A DNA stretch of 56,894 nt from an uncultured Clostridium sp. GTDB lineage: Bacteria > Bacillota > Clostridia > TANB77 > CAG-508. This document shows positions 28,382-36,913 of the stretch, one piece after another. A program made the translations under genes and the position numbers. How positions within the stretch are numbered: position 1 is the stretch's first letter; each line of letters opens with the position of its first letter. The stretch covers positions 1 to 56,894 of the forward strand of contig CANPNZ010000010.1 of the NCBI GenBank assembly GCA_947575605.1, in the 5' to 3' direction. The notes under the pieces are model-generated. The model was given only the letters and a program-made list of their open reading frames with translations, was not told where the DNA came from and did not search any database.

Positions 28382-28723
28382 ATGAATTCAGTTTCAAAAT
28401 CTGATATTGATAAAAATTTCGGTAAAATATTAAGAGATTTTCGTATAAAAAATAATTTAACACAAGAGCAATTATCTGAAAAATTGGGAATTTCTTTAAA
28501 ATATATTTCTAGAATTGAAAATGGAAACAATGGTGTGAAAACACAAACTTTAATTAATTATATGAATATTTTAGGTATCACTCCAAATACCATCTACGCA
28601 CCTTTCATTACTAACAAAGATGCCGCAAAAGATATAGAAATTTCAGTGAAACTTTCTTCTCTTTCTGATGAGAAAAAGGATTTTATTAATTCTATGATTG
28701 ATTTAGTAAAAAATTTAGATTAA
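28382..28723 (+). CDS. XRE-family transcriptional regulator
   Basis: 113 residues with an N-terminal Cro/C1 helix-turn-helix (LRDFRIKNNLTQEQLSEKLG, SLKYISRIENG) and a short helical C-terminus. ATG 28382 follows GGAGGTACGAA, which decides the start over earlier in-frame codons. A TATACT with upstream TG (28339-28347) may be its -10 box. Targets unknown. Confidence 0.82.
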   Translation: MNSVSKSDIDKNFGKILRDFRIKNNLTQEQLSEKLGISLKYISRIENGNNGVKTQTLINYMNILGITPNTIYAPFITNKDAAKDIEISVKLSSLSDEKKDFINSMIDLVKNLD

Positions 28724-29011
28724 TTTGCCAAGAGGGATGAACCTTTTGGCAAATTTTAATTTAATAGTTACTGTTCAGCCTTATAAATTATTTTGTTTGA
28801 AAGTTTAGTCTATTATTTATGAAATACCGCGTAAGCGACCAAACGAGCTGTTAAGTGAGTGTGATTTGGAGCAATCTACATTAGAAAAAATTGATTTTTC
28901 AATTTTTTCTTTTAGGGATTGCGACACACAAGGTATGAATAAATAATAGACTAAACTTTTAATAGAATAAAAATAAAAAACTTGCCAAAAAGGTCCGTCC
29001 CTCTTGGCAAA
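28724..29011. repeat. 288-bp nested palindromic element with REP-like ends
   Basis: The ends are inverted copies of one another: TTTGCCAA..AGGG..CCTTTTGGCAAA at 28724-28754 and a reverse near-copy at 28982-29011. Each is itself a hairpin around a GTCCGTCCC/GGGATGAAC-type core. Inside, 28800-28820 and 28939-28959 are perfect 21-bp inverted repeats. Further in, GTGTG/CACAC, GCAATC/GATTGC and a 12-bp pair (AGAAAAAATTGA/TCAATTTTTTCT) continue the symmetry to the centre. No protein-coding signal. Same family look as 18412-18599 and 15085-15156. Confidence 0.75.
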
Positions 29012-29023
29012 TTTTACTATCAT

Positions 29024-30421
29024 TTATTCTTGCCAAAAAGCTTTATAAGTTTCATAGGCAGAATAGATATCATATTTACTTGTCACTTCATAAGGCGCAT
29101 GCATACAAAGCACAGGGACGCCACAGTCAATAACATCCGTTCCTTTATTGGCTAAAATATAGGCAATTGTACCGCCTCCACCAATATCAACTTTTCCTAA
29201 TTCTGTTAATTGATATTTAATATTGCTCTTTTCTAATACATTTCTTACCCAAGCCACATATTCAGCATTGGCATCAGAAGCACCAGACTTCCCTCTTGCT
29301 CCTGTATATTTTACTAAAGCAATTCCTTTTCCTAAGAATCCTGCATTGGTTTTATCTGATACAGAACTATAAATTGGATCATAACCTGCATCTACATCAG
29401 AAGATAGCATTTTTGAAAAACAAAATACTTTATCTAATAAGTTTGGTCTATTTACTTGTAATTTGTTTAATATTTCTGAAACGAAAAAGTCAAACATATG
29501 AGATTCCATTCCTGTATTTCCCATACTACCTATTTCTTCTTTGTCAGATAAAATACAAACAGCTGTATTTTTAACATGATTTAATTCCATCATAGCTGCC
29601 AGTGATGTATAAGCACATACTTTATCATCTTGACCATACGCTGCTACCATACTTTCGTCAAAACCTAAACTTCTTGCTCGAAAAGCTGGTACTAATTCTA
29701 ATTCTGAACTGGTAAAGTCTACTTCTGTAATTCCATATTTTTGGTTTAAAATATTTAAAATATTTAGTTTTACCTTTTCTGTTACTTTTTTATCTGGATA
29801 AGGAATACTTCCAATTAATAGATTTAAGTCTTCTCCTTCAATTCCATTTTTTAATTTTTTATCCATTTGTTCTTGTGCCAAATGTGGTAATAAATCTGTA
29901 ATTGTAAAGATAGGATCGTTTTCCTCTTCTCCTATATTAACCTCTATTTTTTCTCCATTTGTTTTTACGATAACACCATGTATACTTAATGGAATTGTTG
30001 TCCATTGATATTTTTTGATTCCTCCATAATAATGGGTTTTAAAATAGGCAAATCCTGTATCTTCATATAGTGGATTTGGCTTTAAATCTAATCTTGGTGA
30101 ATCTACATGGGAACCAATAATATGCATTCCATTTTCAATGCTTTCTTCTCCTATGATTGCTAAATACATACTTTTGTCTCGATTGACAAAATATACTTTG
30201 TCCCCTGGTTTTAAGGTCTCAAATTCTATAATATCTTTATAACCATTACTATCTGCTATCATTCTTGCTTGTTTGATAAATTCTCTTTCTGTTTTTGCTA
30301 CATTTAAAAAGTCCATATAATCTTTCGATAATTTAAAAATCTTTTCCTTTTTAGTTTCATCTACACTGTCCCATCCGTTCTCTTTTTGATTAAAAAGTTT
30401 GTTTTTTAGTTCTTCTCCCAT
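29024..30421 (-). CDS. M18-family aspartyl aminopeptidase
   Basis: 465 residues, cytoplasmic dinuclear-zinc aminopeptidase preferring acidic N-termini in this family. Visible metal and catalytic motifs: IIGSHVDSPRLDLKP (His/Asp, near residue 100), CILSDKEEIGSMGNTGMES (Glu-Glu), SSDVDAGYD and the late LCMHAPYEVTSKYDIY (His). Length and order are normal. AGGAAGGA precedes the ATG. It is monocistronic; its upstream region holds the inverted repeat at 30447-30507. Confidence 0.93.
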   Translation of the reverse strand: MGEELKNKLFNQKENGWDSVDETKKEKIFKLSKDYMDFLNVAKTEREFIKQARMIADSNGYKDIIEFETLKPGDKVYFVNRDKSMYLAIIGEESIENGMHIIGSHVDSPRLDLKPNPLYEDTGFAYFKTHYYGGIKKYQWTTIPLSIHGVIVKTNGEKIEVNIGEEENDPIFTITDLLPHLAQEQMDKKLKNGIEGEDLNLLIGSIPYPDKKVTEKVKLNILNILNQKYGITEVDFTSSELELVPAFRARSLGFDESMVAAYGQDDKVCAYTSLAAMMELNHVKNTAVCILSDKEEIGSMGNTGMESHMFDFFVSEILNKLQVNRPNLLDKVFCFSKMLSSDVDAGYDPIYSSVSDKTNAGFLGKGIALVKYTGARGKSGASDANAEYVAWVRNVLEKSNIKYQLTELGKVDIGGGGTIAYILANKGTDVIDCGVPVLCMHAPYEVTSKYDIYSAYETYKAFWQE

Positions 30422-30446
30422 TCTTATCCTTCCTTTCTTTTCAGAC

Positions 30447-30507
30447 GGGATTGAGGTATGTTCCTTAATCCCTAAAAGAGAGATTTTAAGGAACGCTCCC
30501 GAATCCC
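30447..30507. repeat. Inverted repeat between divergent genes
   Basis: GGGATT (30447-30452) pairs with AATCCC (30502-30507) and GTTCCTTAA (30460-30468) with TTAAGGAAC (30486-30494), with a further TCCCT/AGAGA-type centre. It is a 61-bp hairpin in the leader of the M18 gene, not followed by a T tract on either side. Confidence 0.5.
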
Positions 30508-30549
30508 CCTTTATTTTATCGATATTTTATCATAACAATATTTATTTTT

Positions 30550-30582
30550 CCAGTTTTTTTATAATTTATTCCTAAAAACTGG
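30550..30582 (+). promoter_or_regulatory. Inverted repeat next to the -10 box of the FAD-Rieske gene
   Basis: CCAGTTTTT (30550-30558) and AAAAACTGG (30574-30582) are perfect 9-bp inverted copies. They end one base before a TATACT (30584-30589), where the -35 element should be but none is seen. Could be an activator or repressor site. Confidence 0.35.
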
Positions 30583-30607
30583 TTATACTAATTTTAGGAG
30601 GTACAAA

Positions 30608-32116
30608 ATGAATTCTCTATGGTTAGATTTAGATAAAAAAACAAATCAATATCCTTGCCTTTCTAGTGATACAGAAACAGAAGTATGTATTATTGGTGCT
30701 GGTATTTTGGGTCTTACTTGTGCTTATTATTTAAGCAATTTAGGATTTAAAGTAATGGTTTTAGAAAAAGATGATATTGGTGAAAAAACAACTGGTCATA
30801 CAACTGCCAAAATTACCAGTCAGCATAATTTGTTTTACGATTATTTGATTGATTCTTATGGAAGAAAATTTGCTTCTGATTATTTACAAGCAAATGAAAA
30901 AGCGATTCAAAATATAAAACAAATTATTGATTCCCAAAAGATTAAATGTGATTTCGAATATCAAAATAACTATGTTTATACTACAAAAAAATCTGAATTA
31001 AAAGCAATCAAGAAAGAAATATCTGCGGTAGAATCACTTGGATTTCCTTGTGAATTTGTTACGAAAACAGGGCTTCCTTTTGAAATAGAAGGCGCCATTT
31101 GCTTTAAAAATCAAGCACAATTCCATCCTTTAAAATATTTAAATGGCTTATGCCATAGTATTATTTCTCATGATGGCGAAATTTATACCAATACGGTAGT
31201 TACAAATGTAGAAAAAAATACGGATACTACTTACCTAGTTTCTACCAATAACGCTACTGTAAAAAGTAAATACGTAATTGTTGCTAGTCACTATCCATTT
31301 ATCAATTTTCCTGGATTCTATTTTGTTAAAATGTATCAATCTACTTCTTATCTAATTGCTTTAGATCCCAAAAAAACTCTTTTTAATGGTATGTATATCA
31401 ATCCTTCTAGCCCAACTTTCTCCTATCGAACTGCCAAATATCAAGGAAAGGAATTATTATTAATTGGTGGTGGCGATCATAAGACTGGTCAACCTTCTTG
31501 TTATCAAGATACTTATGGTATTTTAGAACAAGAAGCTAAGAAGTTTTATCCTAATTGTGAAGTTTTATATCGATGGAATACACGTGATTGTATTTCACTC
31601 GATAAAATTCCTTATATTGGTCCATACTCTCCTACTATGCCTAATGTATTTGTTGGCACTGGTTTCAAAAAATGGGGCATGACTTTGTCTAACGTAGCTG
31701 CTAATATTATTACAGATGAAATTTGTGGTAAAAATAATAAATATGCTTATTTATTTAAGCCTTCTCGTTTGAAACCAATTAAAAATAGAGATGAAATGAA
31801 AAATATTTTAGTTCAATCTACTAATTCCTTGCTATTAAATAAATTCAAGGATGCTAACATGTCTTTTGATGAAATTAAAAATAATTCTGGTAGTATTATT
31901 GAAATTCACAATGAAAAAATTGGTATTTATAAGAGTCCTCAAGGAAAGATTTATGCTGTTAAACCTATATGTACTCATCTAGGTTGCTTACTTTCTTGGA
32001 ATGATGTTGATAAAACTTGGGATTGCCCTTGTCATGGCTCTCGTTTTGATTTTCAAGGTAGAAATTTATATGATCCTGCTTTTAAGAATTTAGAAGTTTA
32101 TCGTCTGGATGAATGA
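30608..32116 (+). CDS. FAD-dependent oxidoreductase with C-terminal Rieske [2Fe-2S] domain
   Basis: 502 residues. An N-terminal DAO-type FAD domain with the dinucleotide motif VCIIGAGILGLTCAYYL near residue 26 and LEKDDIGEKTTGHTTAK, then a substrate region. A C-terminal Rieske domain (about 415-500) has both ligand pairs: CTHLGC and CPCHGSRFD. The fusion resembles the 'glycine/D-amino acid oxidase plus Rieske' group of clostridia and bacilli; substrate unknown. ATG follows AGGAGG. It is monocistronic. Confidence 0.9.
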   Translation: MNSLWLDLDKKTNQYPCLSSDTETEVCIIGAGILGLTCAYYLSNLGFKVMVLEKDDIGEKTTGHTTAKITSQHNLFYDYLIDSYGRKFASDYLQANEKAIQNIKQIIDSQKIKCDFEYQNNYVYTTKKSELKAIKKEISAVESLGFPCEFVTKTGLPFEIEGAICFKNQAQFHPLKYLNGLCHSIISHDGEIYTNTVVTNVEKNTDTTYLVSTNNATVKSKYVIVASHYPFINFPGFYFVKMYQSTSYLIALDPKKTLFNGMYINPSSPTFSYRTAKYQGKELLLIGGGDHKTGQPSCYQDTYGILEQEAKKFYPNCEVLYRWNTRDCISLDKIPYIGPYSPTMPNVFVGTGFKKWGMTLSNVAANIITDEICGKNNKYAYLFKPSRLKPIKNRDEMKNILVQSTNSLLLNKFKDANMSFDEIKNNSGSIIEIHNEKIGIYKSPQGKIYAVKPICTHLGCLLSWNDVDKTWDCPCHGSRFDFQGRNLYDPAFKNLEVYRLDE

Positions 32117-32141
32117 TTTTTTACTTTTTTATGGTTTTTTA

Positions 32142-32170
32142 TTGACTTGTAGCCGTTTTTTTGCTACAAT
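32142..32170 (+). promoter_or_regulatory. Promoter reading into a terminated leader of the lysR-type gene
   Basis: TTGACT (32142-32147), 17-bp spacer, TACAAT (32165-32170). Transcripts from about 32177 meet the terminator at 32216-32258 before the lysR-type gene. Confidence 0.65.
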
Positions 32171-32215
32171 CTCTTTAATAAATCATATATTTATATGTTT
32201 TATTTTTTGTTTATT

Positions 32216-32258
32216 GAACTAGATTTCTGCTTAAACTAAGTAATCTAGTTCTATTTTT
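32216..32258 (+). terminator. Intrinsic terminator in the leader of the lysR-type gene
   Basis: A 10-bp stem GAACTAGATT (32216-32225) / AATCTAGTTC (32242-32251) is followed by TATTTTTTT. It lies between a good promoter and the next gene, so it either ends a ~75-nt small RNA or is a transcription attenuator. Confidence 0.75.
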
Positions 32259-32294
32259 TTATTACAATGATTGATAGCTAAAGGAAGTAGGAGA

Positions 32295-33167
32295 ATGGTA
32301 AATTTAGAATTATATAGGATATTTAAGATTGTAGCAGATGAACAAAATTTAACAAAAGCAAGTCAACTTTTACATATTTCACAACCTGCTGTAACGAAAC
32401 ATATTAAAAATTTAGAAAATGAATTACAAATCACATTATTCAAACGTTACAAACATGGTATGTTATTAACAGAACAAGGACAAGCACTTTTTGAATCAAT
32501 CAACGATTCTGTCACTCTTTTATCTAATATAGATAGAAAATTTAGAGAAACTAAAGACATAAATTTAGGAGTTCATATTACTATGTTAAGCAGAATGTTT
32601 AGCTCTTGTATTGGAGAATATTATCAAAAACATGAAAAAAGTAGAGTTAATGTAATCAATGAAAATGTAGATGTCATGCTTTCAAAATTAGCAAATCAAG
32701 AATTAGATATTGTTTTATCAAAGAAAGCAAATGGAAACATGTATGATAACAAAAAAATAAAATTTTTTCGTTTGGGAGAGCTTCATGATATTTTTGTTGT
32801 TAATACTCATTCTCCTTTACTAAATAAAGTATTAACAAAAGATGACCTAAAACATGAAATTATCTACACTCCTAGAAAAAGCTCTTTAACTACACAAAAT
32901 TTAATGAAGTCTTTGGATTTACCTTGTGATAAAGAAGTTCATTATATAAAAAATATGACTTATTCTACTATGTTGGGCATTATTAGAAAAGACAAAGGAA
33001 TTGGAATTATAACCAAAGAATATATTTTAGATGAATTAAAAGAAAATAAGATATCTGTACTAAAAACCGACTTTACATTAGAACCTTTAGAATTCGGTTT
33101 TTATATAAATTCTACTAATAAATTTAATGAATTAAACGATTTTATTAAAATTTTAAAGAATTTGTAA
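32295..33167 (+). CDS. LysR-family transcriptional regulator
   Basis: 290 residues. The N-terminal winged helix (LYRIFKIVADEQNLTKASQL, HISQPAVTKHIKNLENEL) and a C-terminal periplasmic-binding-like effector domain are those of LysR activators. ATG 32295 has GGAAGTAGGAGA upstream and is preferred over a TTG at 32271. It is followed, in the same direction, by the Cys-rich gene at 33286, separated by a 17-bp-arm palindrome that could be its operator. Effector unknown. Confidence 0.9.
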   Translation: MVNLELYRIFKIVADEQNLTKASQLLHISQPAVTKHIKNLENELQITLFKRYKHGMLLTEQGQALFESINDSVTLLSNIDRKFRETKDINLGVHITMLSRMFSSCIGEYYQKHEKSRVNVINENVDVMLSKLANQELDIVLSKKANGNMYDNKKIKFFRLGELHDIFVVNTHSPLLNKVLTKDDLKHEIIYTPRKSSLTTQNLMKSLDLPCDKEVHYIKNMTYSTMLGIIRKDKGIGIITKEYILDELKENKISVLKTDFTLEPLEFGFYINSTNKFNELNDFIKILKNL

Positions 33168-33199
33168 TCGAATTATAACTAAAAGTTATAATTTGATTA
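33165..33199. promoter_or_regulatory. Palindrome overlapping the lysR stop, possible LysR operator
   Basis: TAATCGAATTATAACT (33165-33180) and AGTTATAATTTGATTA (33184-33199) pair with one mismatch and a 3-nt loop. There is no T tract, so a plain terminator is less likely. It sits just upstream of the promoter at 33211. Confidence 0.5.
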
Positions 33200-33210
33200 C
33201 AAAAATATAT

Positions 33211-33239
33211 TTCACATAATATAGAAACCTTGTTATAAT
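33211..33239 (+). promoter_or_regulatory. Promoter of the Cys-rich gene
   Basis: TTCACA (33211-33216), 17-bp spacer, TATAAT (33234-33239), 46 bp before the ATG. Confidence 0.6.
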
Positions 33240-33285
33240 TTAAATAAACAATTGTTGAATTTAAATTATAGAAAGGGTCTTTATT

Positions 33286-34410
33286 ATGATTAATTTAACA
33301 TTTAATGATGAAACACAAATGAAAATAGTAGAATTTTTACAAACAACTGAAAAATTACTTTCTGATATAACTAGTAAATTGTCTCATTCACCGAAAAATG
33401 CAAAAATATATGCTATGTCTGATTTGGGACTTTCTTATGATGCTGTCAGAATGATGGGTGGCTTTTTTACTGGAACTTGCACCATTTGGGATTGTGATGT
33501 TCCTTTTGTTCCTATTGATGTAACAATGAATGTATGTGGCGTATGTGCCTATCGTTTAAAACATAAAATAACACCGCAAAAATTTAGAACATTAGTCGAA
33601 AATGTTTTTCAAAATGATTCCACTTATTCTTGGAACTATCATAAAGGAAATCATTTTTGTACGTTATGTTATTGCGATGGAAAAGAGAATTTAAAGGAAG
33701 GTTATTATGTTGTAGTACATGCTTCCGCATCGGAATATAAAGAAGGAAACAGTCAAGAAGGTCTATATCCTGAAAAAGGTAACTGGTATTATAATCATAT
33801 AAAAAAATATGTCGATACTGAAACAGGAAGATATTTGAGATATTTAGATGGAAAATATGCAGAAAAATTTTGGGACATTTCTCACTTTTTAGAAAAGTTT
33901 AATGAAAATAGAAATGAATATTTTATAAAAACTGCCTTTAAAAATCTAGTTGATGAAAAAATAATTAATATTCAACATTATGGTATGCCTACACAACATT
34001 CTATATGTATTGGATGTCATTGGAATGAAGGAATGTATCCTTTGCTTACCGCTCCTGGAGAAGATATTTATTTTATTAATCCTATATCAAATCAGAATAA
34101 TCAATTTTTCCATGATGGAAAAAAATTTGTTTTAAGTCCTCATGGATTAGGTCTCAAAATTCCTAATAAAAATGATAGTATCATTATAAGTAAAGATAAT
34201 ATTATAATAGGAGAAAAAAGTTTTAGGGATGGTCAAGGTTTAAATATTGATGTGGATGCTAAAATTAGAGGAACTACAAAAGACGATAAGCCGATTGAAG
34301 AAACTGTAAAAGATCTTCTAAAGATATATCCTGGTGAAATTCAGGGAAAAATGAAACAAATAGCTTCTTTTACTAAACGAGGTTTTATAATATATGAACA
34401 GAATGCTTGA
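33286..34410 (+). CDS. Cys-rich protein of unknown function, probable LysR target
   Basis: 374 residues, no signal peptide or membrane helix. A conserved-looking core is rich in cysteine pairs: GTCTIWDCDVPFVPIDV, NVCGVCAYRLK, NHFCTLCYCDG and QHSICIGCHWNEG, suggesting metal or Fe-S binding. The C-terminus (KSFRDGQGLNIDVDAKIRG) is polar. I do not recognise a family. It has its own promoter, a palindrome upstream and a clear terminator downstream, so it is a single-gene unit next to a LysR regulator. ATG follows GAAAGGGTC. Confidence 0.7.
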   Translation: MINLTFNDETQMKIVEFLQTTEKLLSDITSKLSHSPKNAKIYAMSDLGLSYDAVRMMGGFFTGTCTIWDCDVPFVPIDVTMNVCGVCAYRLKHKITPQKFRTLVENVFQNDSTYSWNYHKGNHFCTLCYCDGKENLKEGYYVVVHASASEYKEGNSQEGLYPEKGNWYYNHIKKYVDTETGRYLRYLDGKYAEKFWDISHFLEKFNENRNEYFIKTAFKNLVDEKIINIQHYGMPTQHSICIGCHWNEGMYPLLTAPGEDIYFINPISNQNNQFFHDGKKFVLSPHGLGLKIPNKNDSIIISKDNIIIGEKSFRDGQGLNIDVDAKIRGTTKDDKPIEETVKDLLKIYPGEIQGKMKQIASFTKRGFIIYEQNA

Positions 34411-34508
34411 TTGTCTAAACATCTATGTTATATCAAACGACAAAATTTATTTTATTCATGGCTAGAAGTTTTTTTAATCCCACATAAGTGTATGGAGTTA
34501 TGATCTAA

Positions 34509-34539
34509 AAAAACATACATATTATATATGTATGTTTTT
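34509..34539 (+). terminator. Intrinsic terminator of the Cys-rich gene
   Basis: AAAACATACATA...TATGTATGTTTTT, a 12-bp stem with a 5-nt loop and a T tract. Confidence 0.8.
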
Positions 34540-34642
34540 CTATTATGTTAATTTATTCAATGATTCTTGAAAAACTAAAACGGAAAATATCATTTTTCTC
34601 TTTCTTTCTCATTCTGTCAATCCCTTTTGGCTGTAAGAATTG

Positions 34643-34653
34643 TGGTCGAGGTG
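34643..34653. repeat. att repeat, left end of element A
   Basis: TGGTCGAGGTG; differs by one base from the tRNA-Pro 3' end (TGGTCGAGGCG on the plus strand). A short CTCGAC at 34658-34663 makes a small palindrome with GTCGAG. Confidence 0.7.
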
Positions 34654-34807
34654 AGTTCTCGACATTTCGTACTATTTTCTTTGATATTTCAGCCTTTACA
34701 GTGATTGCATTTTATTTTACGGAACACTTTTGCGGAACATTTAGGGATTATAATTCCTTTAAATTCTGCACGGTTCCAGTATTTCTTCATAAGTTTTTTA
34801 AAACATT
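34654..34807. other. Left end of element A, no gene
   Basis: Contains two copies of a (T/A)CGGAACA(C/T) repeat (about 34718-34727 and 34732-34741) that recurs at the right end of the element near repA. They are probably integrase arm sites or an iteron-like repeat. Confidence 0.45.
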
Positions 34808-36175
34808 TTAAACAGCAATTTCTTCTTTGCCTAATATTACTCCAAATATATTTTTATCAATTAGGTAATTCACTACATTTTTGTTCTCTGACTTAATAAA
34901 ATCATTATCTATATCAACATAGTATTTCATTGTAATTGATATATCTGAATGACCTAATATTTCTTTTAATACAGATGGAGCAATTTTTGCCTCTGCACAT
35001 CTTGTTGCAAAAGTTCCTCTTAACATATGAGTGTGTATATCAGTTCTTGTAACTTTACTTCCTTTACAATTTTCTTCTTCATAAAGTCCAATTCCTAATT
35101 TTAATCCTGCTCGTTTTAGTGCTGAATTTATACTAGCTTCTTCATATAATCCATATTGTTTATTGATAGGATTATAGAATAACAAATGAAACTTGTTTGG
35201 AATGATATGTTTCATTGCTTCTTCTAATGCTTTTCTACTAATATCATTTAAATTAATAGTTCTTTGTCCAGAAAAAGTCTTTGTAGTTTCTCCTATTCTT
35301 GATTTTCCGTTTGTGTCTTTTGTTTGAGTTCTTCTAATAATTACAGTTCCTTTTTCTAGGTCAATGTCTTTGGTATAATCTAACACTAAAGCTTCGCCTA
35401 TTCTCATTCCTGTACTTAACAATAACAAAAATAGATATTTGTGTTTAAATTTAGAGTAATCTACATCATTTAAGAATTGTATTAGATTTCTTTGTTCTTC
35501 TATGGTAAGTGCTATTCTGTGATGTCCACTATATTCGCTTTTTGGTTTTTCAATTCTTTTATAACCAGTCATAAAATTATCTGTAATTATTTGTTGATGA
35601 TATGCTTCTCCAAATCCCATACACAATAATTCATAATTTTGTTTAATTGTTGTTTTTGAATATACTTTAAGTTTAGCAAGATAATTAACTACATCATCTC
35701 TAGTTACTTTTGCAATTGGCTTTTTCGTAAAGGGTTCCTTTTCAATTTGTTTTAATGTATCTAATTTTCTTTTATACGTCGATTCTTTAATTCGATTTAG
35801 TTTAAATTGTTCTTCTATCATAGGCTTTACTAAATCAATTAAAGTCTTATTTGTTTTTGTTATAATTCTTACTCCACCATTTTTATCTAGGTTTATTTTA
35901 TATTCTAAAGCATTGTTTAATGCTTGTTCTTCTGTATTAGCAACAAATGTTTTTCTTAGTGTCTTTCCTGTTGTCTGATCACGACCTACTGTTAAAACAG
36001 CTTTGCAAGTTTTAGAAATATAAAACTTATCGCATCCTTTACATAGTTCATATTGTTTTTCTTTGTCAATGTTCTTATTTTTATTGTTTTTGCAGTCAGC
36101 ACATATCGTTTCATTATATTTTCCTTTTGGTCTTTTTGAAATATATGTGCCTACAGTTATTCCCTTAAATTTCAT
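34808..36175 (-). CDS. Tyrosine recombinase (integrase) of element A
   Basis: 455 residues. The C-terminal catalytic domain has the R-K-H-R-H-Y set: LSTGMRIGEALVLD (Arg), HTHMLRGTFATRCAE (H-x-x-R), LGHSDISITMKYYV (His, Tyr). The N-terminus carries an unusual cysteine cluster (CADCKN, CKGCDKFYISKTC), likely a zinc-binding arm-type domain, shared with the integrase of element B. The gene sits beside the left att and reads toward it. ATG lies behind AAAGGAGAG. Confidence 0.92.
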   Translation of the reverse strand: MKFKGITVGTYISKRPKGKYNETICADCKNNKNKNIDKEKQYELCKGCDKFYISKTCKAVLTVGRDQTTGKTLRKTFVANTEEQALNNALEYKINLDKNGGVRIITKTNKTLIDLVKPMIEEQFKLNRIKESTYKRKLDTLKQIEKEPFTKKPIAKVTRDDVVNYLAKLKVYSKTTIKQNYELLCMGFGEAYHQQIITDNFMTGYKRIEKPKSEYSGHHRIALTIEEQRNLIQFLNDVDYSKFKHKYLFLLLLSTGMRIGEALVLDYTKDIDLEKGTVIIRRTQTKDTNGKSRIGETTKTFSGQRTINLNDISRKALEEAMKHIIPNKFHLLFYNPINKQYGLYEEASINSALKRAGLKLGIGLYEEENCKGSKVTRTDIHTHMLRGTFATRCAEAKIAPSVLKEILGHSDISITMKYYVDIDNDFIKSENKNVVNYLIDKNIFGVILGKEEIAV

Positions 36176-36350
36176 AATATTGTTCTCTCCTTTTCGTAAT
36201 TAAATTTAAGGAAAACTATTGCTATATTTAGATTTTATGGTATAATTATATCAGTTTAAGGAAACTGTAGCAATAGTTTTCTTTCAGTTTTTAAATACAT
36301 AGTATTTTGTTGAAGGTTTAAATCGGCTTATTTAAATCTTCTTTTTATTT

Positions 36351-36551
36351 TTAGTTTTCATTATATACTCTTCTTGTTTTAAAGTACTCTCTAAAATTCT
36401 CTTCAGAAATTTTAAAAGCTCTTCCAACTTTCACACATGGAAAATCTTTTCTATGGAATAGCTCTAAACAAGTCTTGTTTCCTATTCCTAATATTTTCAT
36501 TACATCTGATGTTGTAAGAAAATTACAGAATGTTTGAATATTAGTTCCCAT
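36351..36551 (-). CDS. Excisionase-like helix-turn-helix protein of element A
   Basis: 66 residues with a MerR/Xis-type winged helix (LTTSDVMKILGIGNKTCLELF, FPCVKVGRAFKISEENF), as in Tn916 Xis. I choose the ATG at 36551, 8 nt from AAGGAG, over the one at 36557, which is too close. It precedes int on the same strand. It should bias the recombinase toward excision. Confidence 0.85.
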   Translation of the reverse strand: MGTNIQTFCNFLTTSDVMKILGIGNKTCLELFHRKDFPCVKVGRAFKISEENFREYFKTRRVYNEN

Positions 36552-36557
36552 ATACAT

Positions 36558-36913
36558 TTCTCCTTCCTCTTGTAAATTTCGTAATTTATATTTTTCTAAT
36601 ACCCTAAGTTACAAGGGCTTTTGTTAGTCGTTGATATAAAATCAAATCTCTGGATTTCCACCACCACCCTATCAAGACTGGCTACACTCATTACGTGCGA
36701 TGATACTTTTAAACCACTCAAGTTGTGACTATGTAGGAGAGCATTTCTGCTTCTATCTAACAACGGAAATATTCAATTTTCAATGTACTTCTGTATAGTT
36801 TTAATAGCTACATTATCAAATACTAACAAAAATTATAACATGAGGTATTGCAAATGTCAATAGTTAGTGATAAAATATTTATAGAAACATAACAAAAGTT
36901 AGGAGAATTGTTA
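36558..36913. other. 356-bp non-coding block between xis and the DUF6076 gene, possible structured leader
   Basis: Noticeably richer in G and C (about 36600-36770) than its surroundings and without a credible ORF on either strand. It contains short self-complementary stretches (ACAAGGGCTTTTGT near 36611). The position upstream of xis is where comparable elements carry regulatory leader RNA. A plausible ribosome site for the rightward gene (AGGAG, 36900-36905) closes the block. Confidence 0.4.

Noticed and set aside
28817..29023. Minus-strand 68-codon ORF
   Set aside because: Falls within the palindromic element and has no start signal.
34545..34811. Plus-strand ORF of 88 codons across the left end of element A
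   Set aside because: It spans the att site, has no ribosome site and has low-complexity hydrophobic sequence; not a gene.
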